Shown here piece by piece: positions 1 through 5,858 of a stretch of 24,141 bases of DNA; the first letter of the stretch is position 1; each line of letters opens with the position of its first letter. Both the position numbers and the translations under genes were made by a program. A model generated the notes under the pieces. The model did no database searches. It saw only the letters and a program-made list of their open reading frames with translations, and was not told where the DNA came from. Source of the DNA: a virus; the IMG/VR virus record IMGVR_UViG_3300048591_001680, positions 1 through 24,141 of that record. The stretch is one strand, 5' to 3'.

Positions 1-963
1 GTGGCTTCCGGACTGCTCGTACTGCTCGACGACGTCGCGGCTATTGCGAAGGCGGCGGCAGCGTCACTTGATGACGTGGCCGCCCAGGCGCTCAAGGCCG
101 GCGGCAAGGCGGCTGGAGTCGTCATCGACGACGCCGCCGTCACGCCAAAGTATGTGATCGGATTGTCACCGGCCCGCGAGATTCCCATCGTCTGGAACAT
201 CGCCAAGGGGTCGCTCAAGAACAAACTTGTCATTCTGATGCCCGCGCTGCTTCTTCTTGGGTACCTCGCGCCATGGTCGATCTCGCCGCTGTTGGCGGTG
301 GGAGGCCTGTTTCTGTGTTTCGAGGGCTACGAAAAGCTCGACCAGATGTTCCGCGGTTTCGCTCACCAGTCGCACGCCCCCACGGCTGACACGGTGGTTG
401 CACTGAATCCCGAAGAGCTCGAGCAGTTGCGGACTGCCGGCGCTATTCGAACCGACTTCATCCTTTCAGCCGAGATCATGGCGATCGCCTATGACGTCAT
501 ACGGGACGAGCGATTCGCGACACGGTTGGGCGTCTTGGTCGTGGTGGCGATAGCGATCACGGGAGGTGTCTACGGGTTCGTCGGTTTGATTCTCAAGGCG
601 GACGACCTCGGGCTCCACCTGGCGCGCCATGGCACCCGGGGCCCCCTCCGCAGCTTTGGAAGAATGTTGATCGCCGCGATGCCGTGGTTGCTCGTGGTGC
701 TCGGCTACGTAGGGACGGCTGCCATGCTTTGGGTTGGCGGCGGCATCGTGCTCCACGCGTTCCCACGAATCCATGACGTCATTCATGACAACGTCGCCGC
801 GATTGATCTCCCGAGCGCCGGGGCATGGGGTGTTGAAGCGGGCATCAGCCTGATCACGGGGATCGCCATCGGTTTCGTCGTCGCGTCGATCGTCGCCGTC
901 GCGAAGGCTTATTTCCGGAAGGATCGCGACATCAGCCGCTCGACTTCGTGGCGACAGGGATAA
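1..963 (+). CDS. DUF808 (YedI-like) inner-membrane protein, host flank
   Basis: A 320-residue protein starting with GTG at the window edge. The N-terminus (ASGLLVLLDDVAAIAK, then SLDDVAAQALKAGGKAAGVV and DDAAVTPKYVIG) is the hallmark opening of the DUF808/YedI family, a widespread multi-pass membrane family of unknown function. Hydrophobic segments are visible near residues 75-105, 175-200, 220-250 and 275-300. The length is close to the family norm, so the gene looks complete, although the start sits exactly at base 1 and its ribosome binding site cannot be seen. It is a typical chromosomal gene, separated from the phage genes by a terminator and an attachment-like site, so I read it as host flank. 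Family assignment is strong; the function is unknown. Confidence 0.88.
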   Translation: MASGLLVLLDDVAAIAKAAAASLDDVAAQALKAGGKAAGVVIDDAAVTPKYVIGLSPAREIPIVWNIAKGSLKNKLVILMPALLLLGYLAPWSISPLLAVGGLFLCFEGYEKLDQMFRGFAHQSHAPTADTVVALNPEELEQLRTAGAIRTDFILSAEIMAIAYDVIRDERFATRLGVLVVVAIAITGGVYGFVGLILKADDLGLHLARHGTRGPLRSFGRMLIAAMPWLLVVLGYVGTAAMLWVGGGIVLHAFPRIHDVIHDNVAAIDLPSAGAWGVEAGISLITGIAIGFVVASIVAVAKAYFRKDRDISRSTSWRQG

Positions 964-1034
964 CCGCCCGGTCGGATGTCGGGGTCATAACGAAAATGCG
1001 GACATGGGCAAGGATGCCAGCGCGAGGCAGGACT

Positions 1035-1053
1035 GGCCGGCACGATGCCGGCC
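1035..1053. other. Perfect 8-bp hairpin
   Basis: GGCCGGCA, a 3-base loop CGA, then TGCCGGCC. It lies between the end of the DUF808 gene and the minus-strand terminator. No T-run follows on the plus strand, so it is not a canonical terminator for DUF808, though it could protect the end of that mRNA. Confidence 0.5.
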
Positions 1054-1060
1054 CCGTTAC

Positions 1061-1097
1061 AAAAAAAGCCCGCAGGGGCCACGAGGGCCCTGCGGGC
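1061..1097 (-). terminator. Rho-independent terminator (minus strand)
   Basis: On the minus strand an outer 10-bp GC-rich stem (GCCCGCAGGG pairing with CCCTGCGGGC, positions 1068-1097) is followed directly by seven T (1067-1061). This is a textbook intrinsic terminator for a transcript coming from the right. The only candidate upstream on that strand is the tRNA-3'-end-like segment at 1134-1156, so it is probably the original terminator of a tRNA-type gene whose 5' part is now elsewhere. Confidence 0.8.
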
Positions 1098-1133
1098 GTA
1101 AAGTGGTGGGGGCGACAGCGGTCCACCATTGAA

Positions 1134-1156
1134 TGGCGGGCAGGATTCGAACCGCC
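1134..1156 (-). other. tRNA 3'-end-like segment, putative attL
   Basis: Read on the minus strand this segment contains GGTTCGAATCC, the signature of a tRNA T-arm, then TGCCCGCCA. The 5' side of the T-stem (GGCGG) pairs poorly with the 3' side (CCTGC), and no D-arm or anticodon arm can be built from the bases upstream. It is therefore a 3' fragment rather than a complete tRNA. It lies between an intrinsic terminator and a tyrosine integrase. That is what remains when an element integrates into a tRNA-type gene and the intact copy is rebuilt at the opposite end. Which tRNA is involved cannot be decided from this fragment, and the attL role is inference. Confidence 0.45.
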
Positions 1157-1262
1157 ACAAGCCGCACAACCGTTACCAGTGGACTGGTGGCGTCGGTGGA
1201 AACCGGGGATTCCCAACCCCCACCTACAGGGACGTGACCTATCCATAAGAGGGAGGGTTGCG
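1157..1262. other. Structured intergenic stretch between attL-like site and integrase
   Basis: No gene is seen here. The stretch carries an inverted repeat CGCCAC (1153-1158) / GTGGCG (1187-1192) enclosing CCAG/CTGG. A second hairpin has GGTGG (1195-1199) pairing with CCACC (1220-1224) and an inner GGGG/CCCC. Such pairs could be integrase arm or core sites or an RNA leader. Purine-rich GGGAGGG just before 1263 is the integrase ribosome binding site. Confidence 0.35.
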
Positions 1263-2165
1263 ATGACACTCGATGTATTTCTCGACACGGTCTATGTGCC
1301 GTTGAAGCTGCGTGGCCGATCAGAGGAGACCATCCGTCTCCTTCGCCACGCGATTCGTCAGTTCGGCTTGTGGCTCGGACACCCGGCCACGCTCGACGAT
1401 CTCGACGACCTGGTGGTGAGCCAGTTTCTCGCCGAGCGGGCGAAGAAGCTCAAACCCAACAGCGTCAGCCGCGAGCGGAGCGGATTGGTCGCGATCTGGA
1501 ACCTGGCCCAGCGTCGCGGCCTTGTGCGTTGCGGGCCGTGCGTCGCGCCGGAGCTCGTGCCCGAGCGAATCCCGAGAGCGTTGACGACTCGTGAGCTCGA
1601 GCTGCTATGGATCGCGTGCGGCAATGCGACGGGATGGGTTGGTCCGATCCACTCAGGCGTTTGGTTTCGCGCTCTGCTCGGGGCCCTCTTCTACTCCGGA
1701 GAGAGAATCACTGCGTTGCTGTCCGTTCCTCGCGACTGCTGGCGTAGCCCGTGGCTGTCGGTGCCTGCCGCTTGCCGCAAGGGATCACGTAAGCCGATGA
1801 GCTATCGATTCCCGGACGAGGTGGCCGCGCTCGTGAGCCGCGCGACATCGCACGATGGGCCGGTCGTCTTGTGGTGGCCTTACACCGACACAGCCCTGCG
1901 GAAGCGATGGAAGAACATCACGAAGGCGGCGGGGATCGGAGAGGGCTCTGACGTCCAGTTCCACGCGCTGCGGCGATCGTTTGCGAGCCACCTGACAGCA
2001 AAAGGTGGAGACGCCCGCGAGGGACTTGGGCATGCGTCAGAGCGGACGACTCGCCAGTACCTTGACCCGCGGATCACTCAGGCCGGCGAGCCAACGCCCG
2101 CCGACCTCTTGCCGCGGATATGGGACGCGCCGCCAGACGAACCACCGACGGCCGCTGCGGGGTGA
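1263..2165 (+). CDS. int: Tyrosine recombinase / phage integrase
   Basis: A 300-residue site-specific integrase that would cut and rejoin attP and attB. Residues 1-90 form an N-terminal SAM-like DNA-binding domain (helices around LRHAIRQFGLWL and SVSRERSGLVAIWNLA). The catalytic domain shows Arg148 (SGERITAL), a Lys at 173 or 177, His234-x-x-Arg237 (FHALRRSFASHL), His257 (GLGHAS) and the nucleophile Tyr266 (RQYLDPR), so the active site is complete. I chose ATG 1263 because GGGAGGG lies just before it. The same frame stays open back to 948, but that extension runs through the terminator and att region. It sits beside a tRNA-like 3' end, the usual integrase position. Family is certain; the target site is inferred. 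Confidence 0.93.
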   Translation: MTLDVFLDTVYVPLKLRGRSEETIRLLRHAIRQFGLWLGHPATLDDLDDLVVSQFLAERAKKLKPNSVSRERSGLVAIWNLAQRRGLVRCGPCVAPELVPERIPRALTTRELELLWIACGNATGWVGPIHSGVWFRALLGALFYSGERITALLSVPRDCWRSPWLSVPAACRKGSRKPMSYRFPDEVAALVSRATSHDGPVVLWWPYTDTALRKRWKNITKAAGIGEGSDVQFHALRRSFASHLTAKGGDAREGLGHASERTTRQYLDPRITQAGEPTPADLLPRIWDAPPDEPPTAAAG

Positions 2166-2192
2166 CACCGCCCCTTCGCAGGGGTAGGCTGC

Positions 2193-2381
2193 GTGGCCGA
2201 AATGACAGAAGACCCGCCCATGCCAGGCGACGAGCTCGAGCGGAACGGTGAGCGGTTCACTGTGCTCAGCGTCGCGTTCCTGGACTGGACGGTGCTGGTC
2301 GACGGGCCGCGCGGACAGGAGTATCTGGACTCGCGGGAGTGCCGGCGGATCGAGAAGGACGGAGGGCAAGCGGATGCATGA
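2193..2381 (+). CDS. Hypothetical protein, 62 aa
   Basis: A small acidic protein (GDELERNGERFTVLSVAFLD, then WTVLVDGPRGQEYLDSREC). Its alternating hydrophobic pattern suggests a small beta-barrel of the kind that binds nucleic acid or protein, but I do not recognise a family. GTG 2193 has AGGGG eight bases upstream; ATG 2202 and ATG 2221 are possible alternative starts. Its stop overlaps the start of the next gene, so the two are probably translated together. Function unknown. Confidence 0.6.
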   Translation: MAEMTEDPPMPGDELERNGERFTVLSVAFLDWTVLVDGPRGQEYLDSRECRRIEKDGGQADA

Positions 2382-2868
2382 TTTCAGTTTCCTCGAGGAT
2401 GACGACGGGGACGAGAAGCCGATCCGCGTGAACACCAGCACCGTCCGCAAGCGACCGTCTGGTGTGAGAAAGAAAAAGCCGAAGCCCCAAGCGATGACCA
2501 CAGAGCAGGCCGGCGGTTGCGGTTGTGCCGCGATCCTTCTGTTGCTCATGATCGTAGGTGCGGTTCTCCCGAAGCAGACACAGAAGGAGTTTCAGGCGGG
2601 CGACCACCGCCGGCTGGCGGTGATCTGTGCTCAAGAACACGTCAAGGGGCTCCTGAAGGCCCCGGCGTCGGCAAAATGGCCAGGTGCTTTTTCGGGCATC
2701 GACATTGAAACTCATGCGAAGAAACTTGCCGACGGGACATACCTCGTCGACTCATACGTGGACGCGCAAAACTCATTTGGGGCGATGGTTCGCACGCGTT
2801 ACGTCTTGAAATTGAATGTGTTCCAGGACGGAAACTACTCTGTGATCGAAGGCGGCCTCGTCGAGTAG
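2374..2868 (+). CDS. Single-pass membrane protein, 164 aa
   Basis: Residues 1-45 are charged (an acidic start, then a Lys/Arg-rich stretch RKKKPKP). They are followed by a Gly/Cys-rich turn and one hydrophobic helix (CAAILLLLMIVGAVL, about residues 50-66). The C-terminal part has CAQEHVKGLLKAPASAKWPG and YLVDSYVDAQNSFGAMVRTR, a pattern I associate with a recurring domain in phage and plasmid hypothetical proteins (KSPSTAKFP ... DAQNSFGA). The topology suggests a cytoplasmic basic tail and a small external domain. ATG 2374 follows GGAGGG by eight bases and overlaps the previous stop. A role in the cell envelope, for example superinfection exclusion, is only a guess. Confidence 0.7.
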   Translation: MHDFSFLEDDDGDEKPIRVNTSTVRKRPSGVRKKKPKPQAMTTEQAGGCGCAAILLLLMIVGAVLPKQTQKEFQAGDHRRLAVICAQEHVKGLLKAPASAKWPGAFSGIDIETHAKKLADGTYLVDSYVDAQNSFGAMVRTRYVLKLNVFQDGNYSVIEGGLVE

Positions 2869-2873
2869 CAGCG

Positions 2874-2902
2874 TTGACCACGCACGCAACCGAGGCTATT
2901 GT
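2874..2902 (+). promoter_or_regulatory. Candidate sigma70-type promoter for the HTH gene
   Basis: TTGACC (2874-2879), a 17-base spacer, then TATTGT (2897-2902). The ATG at 2910 begins seven bases after the -10 element. Transcription would then start at or within two bases of the start codon, giving a leaderless mRNA. No Shine-Dalgarno sequence is visible before 2910, which agrees. Confidence 0.5.
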
Positions 2903-2909
2903 CGCCTTC

Positions 2910-3143
2910 ATGGCAAAAGCCGGCCCCGAATACATTTCTCTCGGCGAGGCATCGAAGCGGATCAGCCGTTCCGTGCGGTCGATCCAGCGGGCCCTCACTG
3001 ATGTGTCGCTCTCGCATCTTGCCATCCGCATCGAGAGCGGAAGGATCGCTGCGGTGCGAGTCGAGGGCCTCGCAAAGCTGCGGGCGTTCATCCGGGAAAC
3101 CTCTGGCAACCCGAACTTCGTGAAGAAAAGCCCAAAGAAATAG
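2910..3143 (+). CDS. Small helix-turn-helix protein (excisionase/Cro-like)
   Basis: A basic 77-residue protein. Residues 8-30 (ISLGEASKRISRSVRSIQRAL) read like the two-helix DNA-binding unit of MerR/excisionase or other small phage regulators. The rest (IRIESGRIAAVRVEGLAKLRAFI) would form the wing and a closing helix, and the tail is Lys-rich. The frame is open back to a TTG at 2874, but ATG 2910 fits a promoter placed immediately upstream. Its position after the integrase suits an excisionase or a lysogeny regulator. A 24-bp inverted repeat just downstream of the gene (3178-3201) could be its operator. DNA binding is likely; the exact role is open. Confidence 0.65.
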   Translation: MAKAGPEYISLGEASKRISRSVRSIQRALTDVSLSHLAIRIESGRIAAVRVEGLAKLRAFIRETSGNPNFVKKSPKK

Positions 3144-3177
3144 GGATCCTGGAAGTCTGAAAAAATATCTCACGGCC

Positions 3178-3201
3178 CTATTGCATGTTTTGCGACAATA
3201 G
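3178..3201. promoter_or_regulatory. Inverted repeat, possible operator
   Basis: CTATTG (3178-3183), 12 bases, then CAATAG (3196-3201): a perfect dyad in an AT-rich island within GC-rich surroundings. It overlaps the candidate promoter at 3181-3208 and lies 35 bases after the helix-turn-helix gene, so it is a natural binding site for that protein. Binding itself is inference. Confidence 0.45.
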
Positions 3202-3208
3202 ATACAAT
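3181..3208 (+). promoter_or_regulatory. Candidate promoter, second leaderless arrangement
   Basis: TTGCAT (3181-3186), a 16-base spacer, and TACAAT (3203-3208, five of six matches to the -10 consensus). ATG 3215 follows after six bases. The -35 match is weak (three of six). The spacing to the start codon mirrors the promoter before the preceding gene. Confidence 0.45.
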
Positions 3209-3214
3209 ACTGCC

Positions 3215-3415
3215 ATGACACGGAACGACACCAACACGAAAGGGACAACGATGGGAAAGAAAATCGGAAAGCTGATCAGCCGGGGATACGAGGCCGAGTG
3301 CAAGGGACAAGTCGAGAAGGCCAGCAACCTCTACCGACAGGCACAAGACCTGGCCCGGCCGCTGAGCCCGGAATGGACGGTGGCCCGGACGGCAGCCCGG
3401 AGGGTGGAGGGCTGA
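3215..3415 (+). CDS. Small TPR-like hypothetical protein
   Basis: A 66-residue basic protein if translation starts at ATG 3215, six bases after a candidate -10 box. An alternative start at ATG 3251 gives 54 residues and has AAAGGGA five bases upstream, so both forms are possible. Residues 18-50 (ISRGYEAECKGQVEKASNLY, then RQAQDLARPL) resemble a single tetratricopeptide-type helix pair. No catalytic motif is seen. It sits between the regulator and a strong hairpin, at the head of the early operon. Function unknown. Confidence 0.55.
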   Translation: MTRNDTNTKGTTMGKKIGKLISRGYEAECKGQVEKASNLYRQAQDLARPLSPEWTVARTAARRVEG

Positions 3416-3423
3416 GGCCCCAG

Positions 3424-3452
3424 CGACCCCGCCGCACAGGGCGGCGGGGTCG
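3424..3452 (+). other. Perfect 12-bp GC-rich hairpin
   Basis: CGACCCCGCCGC, a 5-base loop ACAGG, then GCGGCGGGGTCG, in the gap between the 66-aa gene and the DUF6900-like gene. No T-tract follows, so it is not a canonical intrinsic terminator. It could act as an attenuator, an RNase barrier or a processing site that separates expression of the two genes. Confidence 0.55.
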
Positions 3453-3481
3453 AACGCCACGACGATTCAAGGAAACCGAGC

Positions 3482-3664
3482 ATGAGCAAGACGACCGACA
3501 AAGCTGAAACCCTGGTCGAGGAGATCGCGAAGAAGCACCTCGGGATCGAGACGCTCGAGGAGCGAAAGAGCGATAGCCTCGACTTTCACGAGCTCTCTGT
3601 GTGGCAGATACGAGCGGCCCTCCTGGAGGCCTACGAGGCCGGCCGGCGGGAGCAAAAGCCATGA
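3482..3664 (+). CDS. DUF6900-like small protein
   Basis: A 60-residue protein with EIAKKHLGIETLEERKSD, then SLDFHELSVWQIRAALLEAY and EAGRRE. This closely follows the pattern I associate with the DUF6900 domain (IA..hLgieTLe.R.sDslDFhe.sVw.ir.aLe.AY.aG), a short domain common on plasmids and phages and of unknown function. ATG 3482 follows AAGGA by nine bases. The stop overlaps the next start as ATGA, so it is coupled to the metallopeptidase gene. The assignment is from memory of the pattern; the role is unknown. Confidence 0.7.
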   Translation: MSKTTDKAETLVEEIAKKHLGIETLEERKSDSLDFHELSVWQIRAALLEAYEAGRREQKP

Positions 3665-4134
3665 CACGAATCGTCCTCGAAGATCCGGACTTCTCCGAGC
3701 TGTTCGTCCAGGTGGTGTCCCACTGGATCGCCGGGATGCTTCGGTTCCCGAAAGGCGACTTCGACCGCCTGACAATCGTGGTTGGTCTTCGTCGCGACCG
3801 GAACGGCAAGGGCTCGTGGGGAGGTCTCTATCGCCACAAAGAGCGGACCGTGAAGGTTCTCATGCCTCGCACGCCGGTGACCTACCCACAGTCCCTCGCC
3901 CACAACCGAGCTGAGGCCGGCCGCCAGGCCGCCGACGACGTCGAGCTGTTCGTCTGGATCCTCGCCCACGAGCTGTTTCACGCGATGGCCAGCCACGTCG
4001 CGGAGACGCCTGAGCAGCTTCTCGACATGAACTATGAGCCTCGCGTCCGAAACGCATCCTGGGACCTTCTGGTTGCATTCCGGCACCAGCGGCCAGGGAT
4101 GCTGCTCGACAGGGAAGGAGCGATCCGGCAATGA
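3661..4134 (+). CDS. Putative zincin metallopeptidase (HExxH)
   Basis: A 157-residue protein. His103-Glu104-Leu-Phe-His107 (ILAHELFHAMASH) is a zincin zinc-binding helix. A Glu near residue 126 (LDMNYEP) could be the third ligand. Residues 35-75 look like a beta-sheet core (LTIVVGLRRD, TVKVLMPR). The size and plan recall SprT-like or small phage-encoded zincins, which are often DNA- or protein-processing enzymes. ATG 3661 has GGAG nine bases upstream and overlaps the preceding stop by four bases. It also overlaps the prim-pol gene by four bases, so a role near replication is plausible. The peptidase motif is visible; the substrate is unknown. Confidence 0.7.
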   Translation: MTRIVLEDPDFSELFVQVVSHWIAGMLRFPKGDFDRLTIVVGLRRDRNGKGSWGGLYRHKERTVKVLMPRTPVTYPQSLAHNRAEAGRQAADDVELFVWILAHELFHAMASHVAETPEQLLDMNYEPRVRNASWDLLVAFRHQRPGMLLDREGAIRQ

Positions 4135-4790
4135 AACGCCTCGCCCTCGCCCGCCACCTCGCTTCGCAGGGATTCTGCGTGATCCCGCTGGGAGCGGGCT
4201 GCAAGAAGCCGGCCGTGCGGTGGAAGCGGTTCCAGACTGAGCGGCCGACCGACGCGGACCTGGTCGCGTGGTTTCAGGACCAAAACTACTGGCCAGCGAT
4301 CGTCACGGGGGCCGTGTCAGGGATCACCGTCATCGACTGCGACAGCCGGGGGGCGGCGGATGCATGGGCGGCGGGCGGCAGCTCGAGCCCGCTCCGGCAG
4401 ACCACGAAGCGGGGTATGCACTTCGTCTACCGATGGGCCGGCGAGCGAAACACCGTCCGCGTCGAAGGCATGGCGGGCGTCGACCGGCGCGGCGAGGGCG
4501 GATACGTGGCTGCCTACCCTGAGTCGGTCCACTGGACGCGAGAGGCCGTCGAGGCGGCGCCCACTCTCACGGCCGGCGAACGCGTTTGTGAAGATGTGAA
4601 ACCCTATTTCACAAACGCGTTTGACGACGATGCGGACGACGCCGGCGAGCCTGAAATCCCCATGCCGGAGGAGGCAGCGGTGTGGGACGACGATCGCGAC
4701 TGCTGGCGGGTCGACTACGTCGACGATGGTCAACCGCGGGCGTTCTACCTGGACCCACGGACGCACGCTCCCATCGAGGTGCTCTCGTGA
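4131..4790 (+). CDS. Stand-alone prim-pol (bifunctional DNA primase/polymerase-like)
   Basis: A 219-residue protein of the archaeo-eukaryotic primase superfamily, prim-pol type. Visible motifs are GFCVIPLGAGCKKPAVRWK (residues 14-32), motif I Asp69-x-Asp71 (TVIDCDSRG), motif II with His97 (TKRGMHFVYRW), and the trailing VDRRGEGGYVAAYPE (117-131). These residues hold the metals and nucleotide in the family. No helicase domain is attached, unlike the long phage D5-type proteins. The C-terminal 60 residues are acidic and of unknown fold. The likely role is to prime element replication, borrowing a helicase from the host or from elsewhere on the element. AAGGAG precedes ATG 4131, and the gene overlaps the zincin gene by four bases. 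A long inverted repeat lies inside its 3' part. Confidence 0.85.
   Translation: MKRLALARHLASQGFCVIPLGAGCKKPAVRWKRFQTERPTDADLVAWFQDQNYWPAIVTGAVSGITVIDCDSRGAADAWAAGGSSSPLRQTTKRGMHFVYRWAGERNTVRVEGMAGVDRRGEGGYVAAYPESVHWTREAVEAAPTLTAGERVCEDVKPYFTNAFDDDADDAGEPEIPMPEEAAVWDDDRDCWRVDYVDDGQPRAFYLDPRTHAPIEVLS
4579..4621. repeat. Perfect 14-bp inverted repeat inside the prim-pol gene
   Basis: AACGCGTTTGTGAA (4579-4592) and TTCACAAACGCGTT (4608-4621) are exact reverse complements separated by 15 bases. Within it a smaller dyad GTGAAA / TTTCAC is nested. It falls at the junction between the catalytic domain and the acidic tail. It could be a regulator or replication-initiator binding site, or an mRNA hairpin. 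Confidence 0.7.
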
Positions 4791-4812
4791 AACTCCCATC
4801 GAACAAAATGGG

Positions 4813-4840
4813 TTGACGCTTTTTCAGGCAGGGGTATTCT
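4813..4840 (+). promoter_or_regulatory. Promoter for the second recombinase gene
   Basis: TTGACG (4813-4818, five of six matches), a 16-base spacer and TATTCT (4835-4840). It lies just after the prim-pol stop codon and about 115 bases before the recombinase start. This suggests that the recombinase and the four genes after it form a separate unit with a leader of about 110 bases. Confidence 0.55.
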
Positions 4841-4873
4841 GCCGCCCCGCGACAGATCCCGATGGGCCGCAGT

Positions 4874-4908
4874 TTGGGTTTCGTAAATTGGTGATTTACC
4901 AAACCCAA
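4874..4908. promoter_or_regulatory. 35-bp imperfect palindrome before recombinase
   Basis: TTGGGTTTCGTAAAT (4874-4888) and ATTTACCAAACCCAA (4894-4908) pair with one mismatch around a 5-base centre, TGGTG. No T-run follows. Such a site fits a dimeric operator, a leader hairpin, or a core-type site for a tyrosine recombinase. The gene for one begins 48 bases downstream. The role is inference. Confidence 0.6.
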
Positions 4909-4955
4909 CGGAAGGACGGGTGGCCTGGGCTGTCTGCGGTCATGGAGGGTATGGC

Positions 4956-5858
4956 ATGTTCCGACGGGCCGGACCGCTCACGATTGGGGATCTCGCACGC
5001 GACTATGTCACCTACCGTGACTGCAAAACAGGCACCGTAAACCAGTACCGGATCGCGGCTCGACGGCTCGAAGAATGGGCCGGCCGAGGCGTGCTGCTTG
5101 CGGAGCTGAACGAAGGCCTCGTGTCGGAATGGCTCCGCGAGTTTGCGGGCGGTGCGTCTGCGTCGACGGTTCGTGGTAAGCGCGCGATGATCATGGCTCT
5201 CTGGCGGACCGCGGCCGACGAGGGCCTGTGCGAGCCGCCGACGCGGCGGGTGCGGGTGCTCCGGAAATCCACCCCCAGGCCGGCCGTGGAAGCCTGGACG
5301 ATCGATGACGTCGACCGGCTCCTGTCGGCCTGCCGCCGCCTCAAGCGTCGGCACCGCTGCGGCCTGAGCCGGGCGATGTGGTTCGAGCTGGCCGTCCGGG
5401 TGGCTTGGGACTCAGGGCTCCGGTGGCGGGATCTCGTCAGCCTGGAGGCCTCCAGCATCGCCGCAGACGGCCGATGTACTGTTGTCCAGGGGAAGACGGG
5501 CCGGCTGGCCCGCTTCCGGCTCTCAGGCACGACCAGGGCCCTTCTTCAGGAAACGATGCGTATCTGCCCTCGCGAGCTGGTCTGCCCGTGGCCGGCTTCT
5601 CAGCAGGCTTTCGGCCGGCAGGTACGCCGGCTCGTCGCCGCGGCAGGCATTCGGCCTGGCACGTGGCGGTGGATCAGGCGTGCGTCAGGCACCGACGTCG
5701 AGATCCAGCGGCCCGGTTCCGGGAGCGTTCACCTCGGCCACGCCCCCGGGTCGCGGGTCTTCCACGATCACTACGGGGCCACCGAGATCCTCGATCAATA
5801 CCGTCCGGCGCCGCGGGCGTTGGGCGTTGGGTTTTGCGTCTCAGGAGGACCACGATGA
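4956..5858 (+). CDS. Second tyrosine recombinase, atypical catalytic box
   Basis: A 300-residue tyrosine recombinase. The N-terminal domain (about 8-100) is the SAM-like core-binding fold. The catalytic part has Arg156 (SGLRWRDLVSLE), Lys180 (VQGKTGR), Arg241 (RWIRRAS), His262 (HLGHAPGSR) and Tyr273 (FHDHYGATEIL). The first His of the usual HxxR box is replaced: RWIRR stands where HDLRR is expected. That position tolerates some substitution in the family, so activity remains likely. ATG 4956 is preceded by GGAGGG at six bases, which I prefer over GTG 4920. It is not a close copy of the integrase at 1263. It might resolve multimers, invert a segment or act as a second integrase. It overlaps the next gene by four bases. 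Confidence 0.85.
   Translation: MFRRAGPLTIGDLARDYVTYRDCKTGTVNQYRIAARRLEEWAGRGVLLAELNEGLVSEWLREFAGGASASTVRGKRAMIMALWRTAADEGLCEPPTRRVRVLRKSTPRPAVEAWTIDDVDRLLSACRRLKRRHRCGLSRAMWFELAVRVAWDSGLRWRDLVSLEASSIAADGRCTVVQGKTGRLARFRLSGTTRALLQETMRICPRELVCPWPASQQAFGRQVRRLVAAAGIRPGTWRWIRRASGTDVEIQRPGSGSVHLGHAPGSRVFHDHYGATEILDQYRPAPRALGVGFCVSGGPR

Noticed and set aside
948-1262. N-terminal extension of the integrase frame
   Set aside because: The frame is open but runs through the terminator and att-like site. The segment has no protein-like pattern, and a good ribosome binding site lies at 1263.
1134-1262. A complete minus-strand tRNA
   Set aside because: Only the T-arm signature is present. The T-stem has mismatches and no D-arm, anticodon arm or matching acceptor strand could be built.
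3424-3452. Intrinsic terminator
   Set aside because: The stem is perfect but no T-run follows on either strand, so it is listed only as a hairpin.
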